Both the position numbers and the translations under genes were made by a program. This document shows positions 15,982-24,336 of a stretch of 64,000 bases of DNA, one piece after another (position 1 is the first letter of the stretch; every line of letters begins with the position of its first letter). The stretch spans positions 96,066-160,065 of the forward strand of contig JALOAI010000012.1 in NCBI GenBank assembly GCA_023228945.1, in the 5' to 3' direction. Below the pieces are notes generated by a model. It ran no database searches and had not been told where the DNA came from. It was given only the letters and a program-made list of their open reading frames with translations. Source of the stretch: Pigmentiphaga sp. (GTDB lineage Bacteria; Pseudomonadota; Gammaproteobacteria; Burkholderiales; Burkholderiaceae_B).

Positions 15982-18120
15982 TCAGGCCCGAGGGGGAATG
16001 ACGGGCAGGCGCAGGTATGACGCCGTGTCGCCGCCCGTGTACAGCGTGATGGTGTTGTCGAACACCGCGGCCGGGCGGTCGGCGGGCTCGCCGTGCGTCA
16101 TACCGCCCGTCCCTCGCGTGGCGTAATAGAACTGCTGGCCGAAGTCGGCGATCTCGCCCTGGTACTCATAGTCGCAGCCGCGAACCGAGAGGCCGACACT
16201 CCAGCCGGCGGGCAGCACCACGCAGGTCGGCAGGATTTCGATGTCGAGCATCACGATCTCGCCCGGCGTGAGCGGCTCCTCGCGATCGTGCGGATGGTAG
16301 GGCTGCCAGGGCTGGCTGCGCTCGGGGTCGAGGCGGCGATGCGAGGCCCGCAGCCAGCCCATGGCGATCGGCGTGTTCGGATCGAGCGCGCCCTGGAAGG
16401 TCAGCTCCCGGCCTTGTGGATCGAACACCTGGACGGTGAGGAAGAGGTCGGCGTCGACGGTATCGCTGGCGATATACAGGCGGGCGGCCACCGGGCCGGT
16501 GATCTCAATGGCCTCGGCCAGCGGCGCGGTGCGAAACACCAGACCGTCGCCCAACCCACGGTACGTCGCGTGCGCCGGGGCGGGTCGCTCGGGCACGAGC
16601 GCGCCGGGCCGTCCCAAGCGCGAGTCCTCCCTCGGGGAGGAAGTCGCGCAGCGACCGGAGGGTAATCCATCCAGCGCGCCGGGCCGTCCCAAGTGCGAGT
16701 CCTCCCTCGGGGAGGCAGTCGCGCAGCGACCGGAGGGTAGTCCATCCAGCGCGCCGCTGGCGGCATCCAGGTAATAATCGGTCCAGCACGTGCGGGCCAG
16801 AGGCCATTCTCCCTCGGCGCGGGGCTCGAAGCGGCCATCGGCATGACGCACATTGAGCAGTACGCGCGGCTGTTCGCGCCAATCGTTGTCCAGCCCCTTG
16901 AGGAAGTGATCGAAGAATCGCTTTTGCAGTTGCAGACCGTATGGCGCCGAAAACAGCGACCAATGCGTATCGCCATGCACTTCCAGCCATTTGTCGGCAA
17001 TCGGCGCGCCGGTGAAACCGCTGAAGTTGCCGCGTGGGTGGATGCCCATGCCGCCCCAATTGGCGCACGACAGGAAAGGCACGGCGACTTCGGCCGGATC
17101 GGCCGAGCGGGCCCGCCACCATTCGCCGTCCAGCGCTCGCTCGACCGATTGCAGGTACAGGTCGCGCCGGTTGCGCGCCAGTTCCTCGTCGGAGAGATCG
17201 ACCGGCCCCGCGATCGATTCGCCGGTGTGCGGATTGGTCTTGGCGCGCGAGCCCAGGCCGTACTGCACCGTCACCGCCTGGATCTCCGCCCACCGCTTGG
17301 CAAACTCGGAGAGGATGCCGCCATGGCGCGACGAGTCGCGGTACAGATCCATGAAGCCTTCCCAGGCGATGATGGCCTTGAGTCCCGGCGGACGGCGGGT
17401 GGCCGCACGCCAGCCCATCACGGCGTAGTACGAGATGCCCAGCACCCCCACCGCCCCCGTACTCCAGGGTTGACGGGCGGCCCAGGCGATGGTTTCGCAA
17501 ATATCCTCGGTTTCCTGCGGCGACATCGGGTCGAGCAAGCCCTCGCTCCAGCCCGCGCCCCGGGAGTCCACCCGCACCACGGCGTAGCCGTGCGGCACCC
17601 AGCGTTCGGGATCGGTTACTTCCCAGGCCTGGTAGCGGTTCGTCGAACCCTCCAGGATCTCGGGATGATCGGCGATCATTTTCTGCCATTGCATGGGGTA
17701 GCCCTGGTCGTAGGTCAGCCCCTTGGCATAGACGCCATGCGACAGAATCACCGGGCAGCGCTGGTCCTCGTCCAGCGGGCGATAAACGTCGGCGCGCAGC
17801 ACTGCGCCGTCGGTCATGCGGATCGGCGCGTTCCAGGTGATGCGCATGCCGTCGCGCACTTCGCTGCGCTCGTGGAGATCGGCCTCGCCAATCACCGAAC
17901 TGCCCTCCGGTCGCTGCGCGACTGCCTCCCCGAGGGAGGATTCGTGCTTGGGGCGGCCCGGCGCACTGACCGAACTGCCCTCCGGTCGCTGCGCGACTGC
18001 CTCCCCAAGGGAGGATTCGTGCTTGGGGCGGCCCGGCGCACTGACCGAACTGCCCTCCGGTCGCTGCGCGACTGCCTCCCCAAGGGAGGATTCGTGCTTG
18101 GGGCGGCCCGGCGCACTCAT
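15982..18120 (-). CDS. CocE/NonD-type (X-Pro dipeptidyl-peptidase family) hydrolase carrying two R75 arrays
   Basis: 712 residues. Residues 2 to about 76 are encoded by R75 array D. The native protein starts near GMRITWNAPIRMTDGAVLRA, typical of CocE-like S15 acyl hydrolases. The nucleophile elbow is GVLGISYYAVMGW, and GDTHWSLFSAPYG precedes the end of the catalytic domain. The C-terminal jelly-roll holds VAARLYIASDTVDADLF. R75 array C is inserted in frame, and antisense to the repeat's usual coding direction, at the linker between the catalytic and jelly-roll domains. The ATG overlaps the stop of the upstream cupin gene (ATGA). Expected activity is ester or amide hydrolysis. Confidence 0.88.
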   Translation of the reverse strand: MSAPGRPKHESSLGEAVAQRPEGSSVSAPGRPKHESSLGEAVAQRPEGSSVSAPGRPKHESSLGEAVAQRPEGSSVIGEADLHERSEVRDGMRITWNAPIRMTDGAVLRADVYRPLDEDQRCPVILSHGVYAKGLTYDQGYPMQWQKMIADHPEILEGSTNRYQAWEVTDPERWVPHGYAVVRVDSRGAGWSEGLLDPMSPQETEDICETIAWAARQPWSTGAVGVLGISYYAVMGWRAATRRPPGLKAIIAWEGFMDLYRDSSRHGGILSEFAKRWAEIQAVTVQYGLGSRAKTNPHTGESIAGPVDLSDEELARNRRDLYLQSVERALDGEWWRARSADPAEVAVPFLSCANWGGMGIHPRGNFSGFTGAPIADKWLEVHGDTHWSLFSAPYGLQLQKRFFDHFLKGLDNDWREQPRVLLNVRHADGRFEPRAEGEWPLARTCWTDYYLDAASGALDGLPSGRCATASPREDSHLGRPGALDGLPSGRCATSSPREDSRLGRPGALVPERPAPAHATYRGLGDGLVFRTAPLAEAIEITGPVAARLYIASDTVDADLFLTVQVFDPQGRELTFQGALDPNTPIAMGWLRASHRRLDPERSQPWQPYHPHDREEPLTPGEIVMLDIEILPTCVVLPAGWSVGLSVRGCDYEYQGEIADFGQQFYYATRGTGGMTHGEPADRPAAVFDNTITLYTGGDTASYLRLPVIPPRA
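16600..16752 (+). repeat. R75 repeat array C (two units) inside the CocE-type gene
   Basis: Two 75-base units on the plus strand while the gene is on the minus strand, so the protein reads the complement (LPSGRCATSSPREDSRLGRP). The direct repeat AGCGCGCCG flanks the insert at 16598-16606 and 16748-16756, a distance of 150 bases. Confidence 0.95.
17890..18119 (-). repeat. R75 repeat array D (three units) at the start of the CocE-type gene
   Basis: Three nearly identical 75-base units, each read as GRPKHESSLGEAVAQRPEG. The pentamers TGAGT (18115-18119) and TGATT (17890-17894), read on the minus strand, flank 225 inserted bases. Joins share the array-specific spacer AGTTCGGTCA. Confidence 0.95.
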
Positions 18121-18536
18121 ACCCGCACCTTGATGCCGTGCAGGCTGTGCGAGGCGTCCTTGACGGTGAAGAAGAGGGCGTCGCTGTCGTCGGGGGTGTT
18201 GCCGCAGTGCACGGTGTTGGCGGGGATGTAGATAACGTCGCCGGGCTGGGCGCGATGGGTCGTGCCGTCCACCACCAGTTCCATCTCGCCCTCCAGCACG
18301 TAGATCCATTGCTCGTTGGGGTGGGAGTGCGGCTCGGAACGCTCGCCGGCGGGCGCGCGCATCAGGGCGACGATCATTCGGTCGCCTTCGACACAGCCGC
18401 CATACACGGGTGAGTAGTCGGGCCCGCCCATGATCTGGTTGATGCGGCCGATGTTGAAAACGTGTTCACCAGGCTGGGCGCGATGCGCGCCCGGCGTGCG
18501 CGGCTGCGGTTTGTCGTGGGGTTCGGACATGCTCAT
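18117..18536 (-). CDS. Cupin-domain protein
   Basis: 139 residues from the ATG at 18536 (an ATG at 18530 is equally possible). The cupin boxes are SEPHSHPNEQWIYVLEGEM and PANTVHCGNTPDD. The N-terminus has a conserved-looking GRINQIMGGPDYSPVYGG segment. It is the first gene of the operon running to 10990 and is divergent from the LysR gene, so it is probably under that regulator's control. The in-frame extension further upstream runs through the control region and is not used. Confidence 0.87.
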   Translation of the reverse strand: MSMSEPHDKPQPRTPGAHRAQPGEHVFNIGRINQIMGGPDYSPVYGGCVEGDRMIVALMRAPAGERSEPHSHPNEQWIYVLEGEMELVVDGTTHRAQPGDVIYIPANTVHCGNTPDDSDALFFTVKDASHSLHGIKVRV

Positions 18537-18618
18537 CACCGTCGGTTGCTTAAAAGGAGTCGAGGTGATGATAGGAAGTGCGCGACAGAGTGAAAAATCG
18601 TTTGTGAGCATGTAAGCT

Positions 18619-18633
18619 ATAGGCACTGCCTAT
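18619..18633. promoter_or_regulatory. Palindromic site between divergent cupin operon and LysR gene
   Basis: ATAGGC-ACT-GCCTAT is a perfect 6-base inverted repeat in a locally AT-richer stretch between the divergent starts at 18536 and 18698. Its place and form suit a LysR-type binding site controlling both directions. Confidence 0.55.
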
Positions 18634-18697
18634 GCATCGGCCGCGGCCCCGGACTCCGGGCCCCGCCATGCCGGGCGCTTCTTTTCCGTTATCCGCT

Positions 18698-19618
18698 ATG
18701 CGCCTGCGCCGCCTGGATCTCAACCTGCTGATGTCGCTCGACGCCCTGCTCGATACCTGCAGCGTGACGGCGGCCGCCAATCGCCTGCACGTGACCCAGC
18801 CCTCCATGAGCGGCTCCCTGGCCAGATTGAGAGAACATTTCAACGATGCCCTGCTGGCTCAGGTGGGCCGCCGCATGGAGCGCACGCCACTGGGGGAGAT
18901 GTTGCTCGCACCCGTGCGCGAAACCCTGGAGAAGATCGAAAGCACCATCTCGCTCCGCCCCGACTTCGATCCCGCCACCGCGACCCGGCATTTTTCGATC
19001 TGCGCCTCCGACGGCACCGTGCTGGCGCTGCTCATGGACGTGCTCAAGCATCTGGAACAAGAAGCGCCTCATGTCACCGTCGACCTGCTGCCGGCGGCAC
19101 CCGCCACCCTGGGCGACAAGCTCGCGCGCGGCGAGCTCGACTTCATTTTCGTGGTGGAACACGCCACGGTGGCCTCCCAACCGCAGGCGCTGGTGATCGA
19201 CGACGCCTTCCTGTGCGCGGCCTGGGAAGGCAACCGCCAGGTGGGGCGCGGACTCAGCCGCGACACCTACCTCGCGCTGGGCCATGTAAATACGCGCTAT
19301 GGCTACGAACGGCAACCCGGCTTCGAGCAATTCGCCCTGGAACGCCTGGGCGTACACCGGCGAGTGGAAGTCACCTGCCCCACACCCACCCTGCTCGGGC
19401 CATTGGTGGTCGGTACGCAGCGCATTGCCACCCTGCCCTCGCGGCTGGCGCGGCAGCAGGCCGAGGTGCTACCGCTGCGCTTGTTTGAGCCGCCTTTTGT
19501 GTTGCCGCACCTGCGCATCGTCATGCAATGGAACCGTGCCCGCGAGCATGATGGCGCCACCATCTGGTTTCGCGACCTGGTCTTGAAAACGGCGCGGACA
19601 CGGAACCGTCCCTGTTGA
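18698..19618 (+). CDS. LysR-family transcriptional regulator (NodD-like subgroup)
   Basis: 306 residues from the ATG at 18698, which gives the standard RLRRLDLNLLMSLDALLD start. The helix-turn-helix reads VTAAANRLHVTQPSMSGSLA, followed by the LREHFNDALLAQVGRRMERT linker region. The C-terminal domain binds the inducer; RHFSICASDGT marks its first strand. It is divergent from the cupin-to-Bug operon and probably activates it. An upstream in-frame ATG at 18632 would put the palindrome inside the gene and is less likely. Confidence 0.92.
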   Translation: MRLRRLDLNLLMSLDALLDTCSVTAAANRLHVTQPSMSGSLARLREHFNDALLAQVGRRMERTPLGEMLLAPVRETLEKIESTISLRPDFDPATATRHFSICASDGTVLALLMDVLKHLEQEAPHVTVDLLPAAPATLGDKLARGELDFIFVVEHATVASQPQALVIDDAFLCAAWEGNRQVGRGLSRDTYLALGHVNTRYGYERQPGFEQFALERLGVHRRVEVTCPTPTLLGPLVVGTQRIATLPSRLARQQAEVLPLRLFEPPFVLPHLRIVMQWNRAREHDGATIWFRDLVLKTARTRNRPC

Positions 19619-19640
19619 ATCCGAGCCGCATGCAAAGCCG

Positions 19641-19674
19641 CGAGGTGGTCGGCATGCGCTTGGGCGAGTGGTCA
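19641..19674 (-). repeat. Dispersed 24-bp motif, copy 2
   Basis: On the minus strand the core begins TGACCACTCG and ends AAGCGCATGCC (19651-19674), followed by GACCACCTCG. It lies between the LysR stop and the sulfatase start. Confidence 0.7.
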
Positions 19675-19795
19675 TAATTTGCCATTCCTGTTCAAACATT
19701 GACATATTCAGGCAAGGCGGTTAATTCTCGGCACTCAGGCTCGGCGGCGGCATACCGGCCAGACGATTCTTCTTTAATCGCCATGAGGTCAGGTC

Positions 19796-21709
19796 ATGCC
19801 TTCCTTTCGAGCCGTCACACTCTCCGGCCGCCTCCCATGCGCCAGTCTTGCCTGCGCCGCTTTGCTTCTGCTGGGCGCCTGCGGCAGCGACGACGGTTCG
19901 GAGCCAGAGCCTCCAGCGCCACGCCGGGCCAATGTCCTGATTATCCTGGCCGACGATCTCGGCTATTCCGACATTGGCGCCTTCGGCTCCGAGATCGCCA
20001 CGCCACACCTCGACGCCCTGGCACGCGAAGGCCGGCTGCTCAGCCAGTTCTATACGGCGCCCGTTTGCGGCCCGACTCGCGCCGAGCTGATGTCGGGCGC
20101 CGACCATCACCGGGTGGGCCTGGCCAATAATCCAGAGGTGCTGCTCAGCCTGGTGCAGAACCAGGCAGCGCCCTTTGGCACCATTTATACCTATGGCAAC
20201 ATGCCGCCGGGCTACGAGGGCTTCCTCAACGACAGCGCGCTGGCCATGCCCGAACTGTTTCGCGATGCCGGCTACCGTACCTACATGTCGGGCAAGTGGC
20301 ATCTGGCCTTCGAGCTGGTGGAGTCTTCGGCGGGCCAGCTCTCGCCGCTGCAGCTGCGGCCGGCGTCGTTCCCCAAGGCTCGCGGTTTCGAGCGGTCATT
20401 CGCCTTGCTCAACGGCGGAGCCTCGCATTTCGCGCCGCGGTCCGCGCGACCCACCGTATACGACACCGCCACCTATGCCGAAGACGACGTCACGTTTCCG
20501 GCCCGCGACCTCCCCGCCGACTTTTACTCGTCCACGGCCTATGCCGACAAATTGATCGGCTTTCTCGATCAAGACCGCGGCGACCCACGCCCTTTCCTGG
20601 CCTATTTGGCCTTTACCGCGCCCCACTTTCCGCTGCATGCGCCGGCCGCCGATCTCGCCGCCCAGGCCGGCAACTACGACGTCGGCTACGAAGTGATCCG
20701 CGAGCGCCGCGTGGCGCGCCTGCGTGAACTGGGGGTGATCGCCCCGAACTTCGCGGCCAACCCGGGGATTCCCAGTGCAGCCGAAGGCGGCAGCAGAGAT
20801 CCGCGCTGGCATGAACTCACCCCCGACGAACGCGCCTACCAGGCCCGACTGATGGAAGTCTACGCGGCGATGGTGACCCGCATGGATGCCGAGATCGGTC
20901 GCGTCATTCAGCACCTCAAGGACATCGGCGAGTACGACCACACCCTGATTCTTTTCATGTCCGACAACGGTCCGGACGACGGCGGCGATCCACGCGAGGG
21001 TCCCTCCGACGACAACGCACTAGAGAATCTGGGCCATCCTGGCTCCACCAAGGCCTATGGCAAGCGCTGGGCCGAAGTGGGCGCCACGCCGCTGCGCCGC
21101 TGGAAAGGGCGAGCCGGCGCGGAAGGCGCCAACAGCGTGCCGGCCATCGTGCGCCTGCCCGGCCAGGCCCAGGGCTATCCCGCCATCGGCGCGCCAATGA
21201 GCGCGCCGGGCCGCCCCAAGCGCGAATCCTCCCTCGGGGAGGGGGTCGCGCAGCGACTGGAGGGCAGTCCAATGAGCGTGCTGGACCTCCTGCCCACCCT
21301 GCTTGATTTCGCCGGCATCCCCATTCCGCGCGATACGTACCAAGGCCGGCCCATCATCGCCATCGATGGCGTCTCGCAATGGGCCAGTCTGAGCGATCCC
21401 GCGGCGGTACACTTATCGAACCCGCCCCGGCGCCGGCTGGAGGGCGAGCTGGCGGGCATCACCGGCTACGCCCGGGAAGGCTCCTGGAAGCTCAGCCGCG
21501 TGCCCGAAGCCAGCAATGACGGTATAGACATCGGCTTCGACGATATACCCTGGGAGTTGTTCGATTTGCAAAATGATCGTGGCGAAACGCTCGACCTCGC
21601 CACCAGTCATCCCGACCTCGTCGAGCGCCTGGTCCGTCAATGGCAGGATTACGTCGCCGACACCGGTGTGATCCTGCGTACCGGCCATTCTTCCGACGCG
21701 ACTCCTTAG
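19796..21709 (+). CDS. Exported arylsulfatase lipoprotein with an R75 insertion
   Basis: 637 residues. The signal ends LLLLGAC, making Cys29 the lipidation site. The alkaline-phosphatase fold begins NVLIILADDLGYSDIGAFG with metal-binding Asp pair. Cys91 in VCGPTRAELMSG fits C-x-P-x-R, the site converted to formylglycine. Later motifs are SGKWHL and LFMSDNGPDDGG. One R75 unit (21203-21277) is inserted in frame in the loop before SVLDLLPTLLDFAGIP. Conversion would need the formylglycine-generating enzyme encoded at 52.6 kb or another. It may release sulphate from environmental sulphate esters. Confidence 0.93.
   Translation: MPSFRAVTLSGRLPCASLACAALLLLGACGSDDGSEPEPPAPRRANVLIILADDLGYSDIGAFGSEIATPHLDALAREGRLLSQFYTAPVCGPTRAELMSGADHHRVGLANNPEVLLSLVQNQAAPFGTIYTYGNMPPGYEGFLNDSALAMPELFRDAGYRTYMSGKWHLAFELVESSAGQLSPLQLRPASFPKARGFERSFALLNGGASHFAPRSARPTVYDTATYAEDDVTFPARDLPADFYSSTAYADKLIGFLDQDRGDPRPFLAYLAFTAPHFPLHAPAADLAAQAGNYDVGYEVIRERRVARLRELGVIAPNFAANPGIPSAAEGGSRDPRWHELTPDERAYQARLMEVYAAMVTRMDAEIGRVIQHLKDIGEYDHTLILFMSDNGPDDGGDPREGPSDDNALENLGHPGSTKAYGKRWAEVGATPLRRWKGRAGAEGANSVPAIVRLPGQAQGYPAIGAPMSAPGRPKRESSLGEGVAQRLEGSPMSVLDLLPTLLDFAGIPIPRDTYQGRPIIAIDGVSQWASLSDPAAVHLSNPPRRRLEGELAGITGYAREGSWKLSRVPEASNDGIDIGFDDIPWELFDLQNDRGETLDLATSHPDLVERLVRQWQDYVADTGVILRTGHSSDATP
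21194..21278 (+). repeat. R75 single unit E with 10-base flanking direct repeat
   Basis: CCAATGAGCG occurs at 21194-21203 and again at 21269-21278, exactly 75 bases apart. Between them is one complete R75 unit read as GRPKRESSLGEGVAQRLEG. Removing one period restores an ordinary sulfatase loop. Confidence 0.95.
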
Positions 21710-21714
21710 CCATG

Positions 21715-22485
21715 ATGCAACGCCACCGCTTTTCGCCGCCCGAACCTCCCTTTCCGAGCCCCAAGCACGCCTGGGACGCAACACCACCGCTTGAGCAGCA
21801 AGCGCGGAGGTATTTTTTGCCGCCGGGCCGCCCCAAGGCAGAAAGCCCCCATGGGGAGCAGCGCCGCCACGTAGTGGCAAGCGTGGGGGCATTTTTTTTG
21901 CAGGCCTGCTCGTGCGCCGCGGGCCTGCTGGCCGCCGAGGTTTCGTCCGCTTCGGCGGCCGGCTCCGCCTCCACCACCAGCGGGACAAACCTCCCGCCTT
22001 CCCGCGCCTCCTGGCTGCCCGGGATGCCGCGCGAGCGGCACGAGACCGCCATGCACGAGGCTATCGTCATGGCCCGGCGCAATCCGCGCTATCCCTTCGG
22101 CGCCGTCATCACCGATCGCGATAGCGGCGAGATTCTCGCGCGCGGCGTCAACGATGGCGGCACCAATCCCATCCTGCATGGCGAGATCGATTGCCTCAAT
22201 CGCTACGTGGCGGAGCACGGCAACCGCGACTGGGACCGCCGCATTCTCTACACCACCGGCGAACCCTGCCCCATGTGCATGAGCGCGCTGGCCTGGGCCG
22301 GTATCGCAGGCGTGGTATACGCCAGCAGCATCGCCACCTTGCGCGCCGCCGGCATCCCGCAAATCATGATCGGCGCCGCCGAGGTGGCGGCGGCGGCAAA
22401 CTTCTATCATGGCGAGCTGCTGGGCGGTATTCTCGCGGAACACACCGATCCCATGTTCCTGCGGCGCCCTGGCAGCACGCCATAA
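21715..22485 (+). CDS. Cytidine/guanine-deaminase-like zinc enzyme, start uncertain
   Basis: 256 residues if started at 21715. The certain domain runs from about Met at 22024: HETAMHEAIVMARRNPRYPFG, zinc box HGEIDCLN with catalytic Glu, and second box PCPMCMSAL. HGE rather than HAE recalls cytosine deaminases of the yeast Fcy1 type. Upstream, residues 40-75 are encoded through a terminator-like repeat. They read RRHVVASVGAFF, then LQACSCAAGLLAA, which looks like an export signal. Either the gene starts after the terminator or the repeat has supplied a signal peptide. The minimal product from 22024 has 153 residues, a normal length for the family. Confidence 0.8.
   Translation: MQRHRFSPPEPPFPSPKHAWDATPPLEQQARRYFLPPGRPKAESPHGEQRRHVVASVGAFFLQACSCAAGLLAAEVSSASAAGSASTTSGTNLPPSRASWLPGMPRERHETAMHEAIVMARRNPRYPFGAVITDRDSGEILARGVNDGGTNPILHGEIDCLNRYVAEHGNRDWDRRILYTTGEPCPMCMSALAWAGIAGVVYASSIATLRAAGIPQIMIGAAEVAAAANFYHGELLGGILAEHTDPMFLRRPGSTP
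21821..21899 (+). terminator. Rho-independent terminator within a GGGCCGCCCCAAG repeat element
   Basis: The outer stem GCCCCCA (21845-21851) pairs with TGGGGGC (21884-21890). An inner hairpin GCCAC-GTA-GTGGC lies inside, and eight T residues follow (21892-21899). It stands 110 bases behind the sulfatase and faces the same way. Its first 17 bases are identical to the start of the R75 unit. Confidence 0.85.
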
Positions 22486-22615
22486 ACTCCCAGCCGCGGG
22501 CCGGGGTGCCAGAGGCGCCTCTTGGGCGAACGCCCCGCCAGGCCGCCGGAGGCCGCAAACCGGTGGCGCGGCGCGAAGCCGGGTTAAGCTTGGCGCCCGT
22601 CTCCCGCGCCTCACC

Positions 22616-24271
22616 ATGACATCGGCCTCCTTGCCCCTCGAACCGTCCCTTCCAGAACTGCCCTGGACCACCTGGACACCCGCGATCACGCTCGACTTCG
22701 CGGACCCCGGACTGCCGGATACCGGGCGCCTCGACGCCTGGCTGACCGGGGTCCTGGACATCTCAGCCGCCGACTTGCGCGCCGTGCCCGGCGCCACGCC
22801 CGGCCACGCCCATGTGTGGCGCATTCTGCTGCTCGCTCGCGTCTGCCTGCTGCAATGCCGCGTTCCGGCCTTCGAACCGCCGCGGCTGCTGGGTCTGCAG
22901 CCAGGCGGCGGCAACCGGATCCAGGCGAAGGTGACGCTGCCCTGGATCGACCAGATCCATCTCTCGTTGTACGCCGAGGTTGTGCAACAGGCCGCCAGAC
23001 TGGTCGCGTGGTGTGGTGCCCATCCCATCGACGATGCGCACTGCGCGAGTTTCTTCGAGCAATTGCGGGACAGGATTCTGCTGCCCTGCGACCGCAGGGT
23101 TCCCGGCGGCCGCTCGACCATCCCGGTACTCCGGACCGCCCATGACTTGAATATCCCGTTTCGCCATCTGGGCGCGGGAGTTTATCAACTGGGCCTGGGC
23201 CATCGCGCGCGACGACTGGACCGCAGCAGCACCGACCGCGATGCCGCGTTTGCCGTGCGCCTGACCCAGCACAAGGGCTATGGCGCGCGCCTGCTGCGCG
23301 CCGCCGGCCTGCCCGCGGCCGAGCATTTCCCGGCCGACACGCTGGAGCACGCCCGCGCGGCCGCCGCGCGCCTGGGCTGGCCGGTGGCCGTCAAGCCGGT
23401 GGCGCTCGACCGAGGCGAAGGCGTCAGTGTGGGCGTGGGAGATGACGCCGGCCTGGCACAGGCCTTCGCGCATGCCCGTCAGTGTGCGCCGCGGGGCGAC
23501 ATCCTGGTCGAACGCCAGGCACCCGGCACCTGCCATCGCTTGTTCATGGCGCGCGGCGAGCTTTTATATGCGGTCAAACGCCGCGCCATGGGCGTGATCG
23601 GCGACGGCAGACGATCCGTCGCGCGGCTGGTCGACGAGATCCTGAGCACCGAGCGCCGGCTACCGCCCTGGCGGCGCAGCGGCCTGCAAACTCTCGACGC
23701 CCTGGCCGAGCAAACGCTGGCGGCGGCCGGCCTCGCCGCCGGCGACGTTCCCGCCGCCGGCGCCTACGTCGCGCTGCGGCCCATCGAAACCACGGCCTGG
23801 GGCGGGCTGGACGAAGACGTCAGCGATCGCGTTCACCCCGAGAACCGCCGCCTGGCGGCGTTGGCCGGCAAGCTGTTGGGCCTGGAGATCGCCGGCGTCG
23901 ATATCATGTCGCCCGACATCGGCCAGCCATGGCAGGCCAACGGCGCCATCATCAACGAAGTCAACTACGCGCCGTTATTGGGTGGGGGCGAAGTGTCCCG
24001 GGCACGCCTGCCCGATCTATTGCGGCAGCTGCTGCCCGACGGCGGCCGCATTCCCCTGTTTGAAGCCCGGACCGCCGATGCCTGGAACGAAGCGCGGACT
24101 CGCTGGAGCGCCTGGCGCGAGGAGGGTCGGGCGGCGTATCTCACACGCGCGGATCGTACCTGGGGACCCGATGGCGAGCTCGTGCCGATGACGATCCAAG
24201 GCACGCGCCAACGCGTGGCGGCCTTGCTGACCTGGCCAACCGTGGAGGCCCTGGCCTGGGTCGCACCGTAG
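22616..24271 (+). CDS. ATP-grasp protein resembling the ligase half of cyanophycin synthetase
   Basis: 551 residues from the ATG at 22616. The central part matches an ATP-grasp domain: HKGYGARLLRAAGLPAAEHF, then GWPVAVKPVALDRGEGVSV with the ATP-binding Lys, ILVERQAPGTCHRLFM, and VIGDGRRSVARLVDE. The magnesium-site region is near IAGVDIMSP and IINEVNYAP. These fit the arginine- or aspartate-adding ATP-grasp module of CphA, but the Mur-ligase-like C-terminal half of CphA is absent. It probably forms an amide bond on an unidentified peptide or amino acid. It follows the deaminase gene by 130 bases. Confidence 0.8.
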   Translation: MTSASLPLEPSLPELPWTTWTPAITLDFADPGLPDTGRLDAWLTGVLDISAADLRAVPGATPGHAHVWRILLLARVCLLQCRVPAFEPPRLLGLQPGGGNRIQAKVTLPWIDQIHLSLYAEVVQQAARLVAWCGAHPIDDAHCASFFEQLRDRILLPCDRRVPGGRSTIPVLRTAHDLNIPFRHLGAGVYQLGLGHRARRLDRSSTDRDAAFAVRLTQHKGYGARLLRAAGLPAAEHFPADTLEHARAAAARLGWPVAVKPVALDRGEGVSVGVGDDAGLAQAFAHARQCAPRGDILVERQAPGTCHRLFMARGELLYAVKRRAMGVIGDGRRSVARLVDEILSTERRLPPWRRSGLQTLDALAEQTLAAAGLAAGDVPAAGAYVALRPIETTAWGGLDEDVSDRVHPENRRLAALAGKLLGLEIAGVDIMSPDIGQPWQANGAIINEVNYAPLLGGGEVSRARLPDLLRQLLPDGGRIPLFEARTADAWNEARTRWSAWREEGRAAYLTRADRTWGPDGELVPMTIQGTRQRVAALLTWPTVEALAWVAP

Positions 24272-24336
24272 CGGGAGGTCGGCAGCGGACGCCCGGCCAC
24301 GGCCCCGGCCCCGGCCCCGGCCCGGCGAATGCCGGT

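Noticed and set aside
17890..18119. Regular 75-bp units with short spacers, CRISPR-like at first sight
   Set aside because: The spacers are identical within an array, the array is translated as part of a gene, and no cas genes are present.
24295..24322. GGCCCC-type tandem repeats between convergent genes as a regulatory element
   Set aside because: The tract is short, lies downstream of both genes and has no terminator features.
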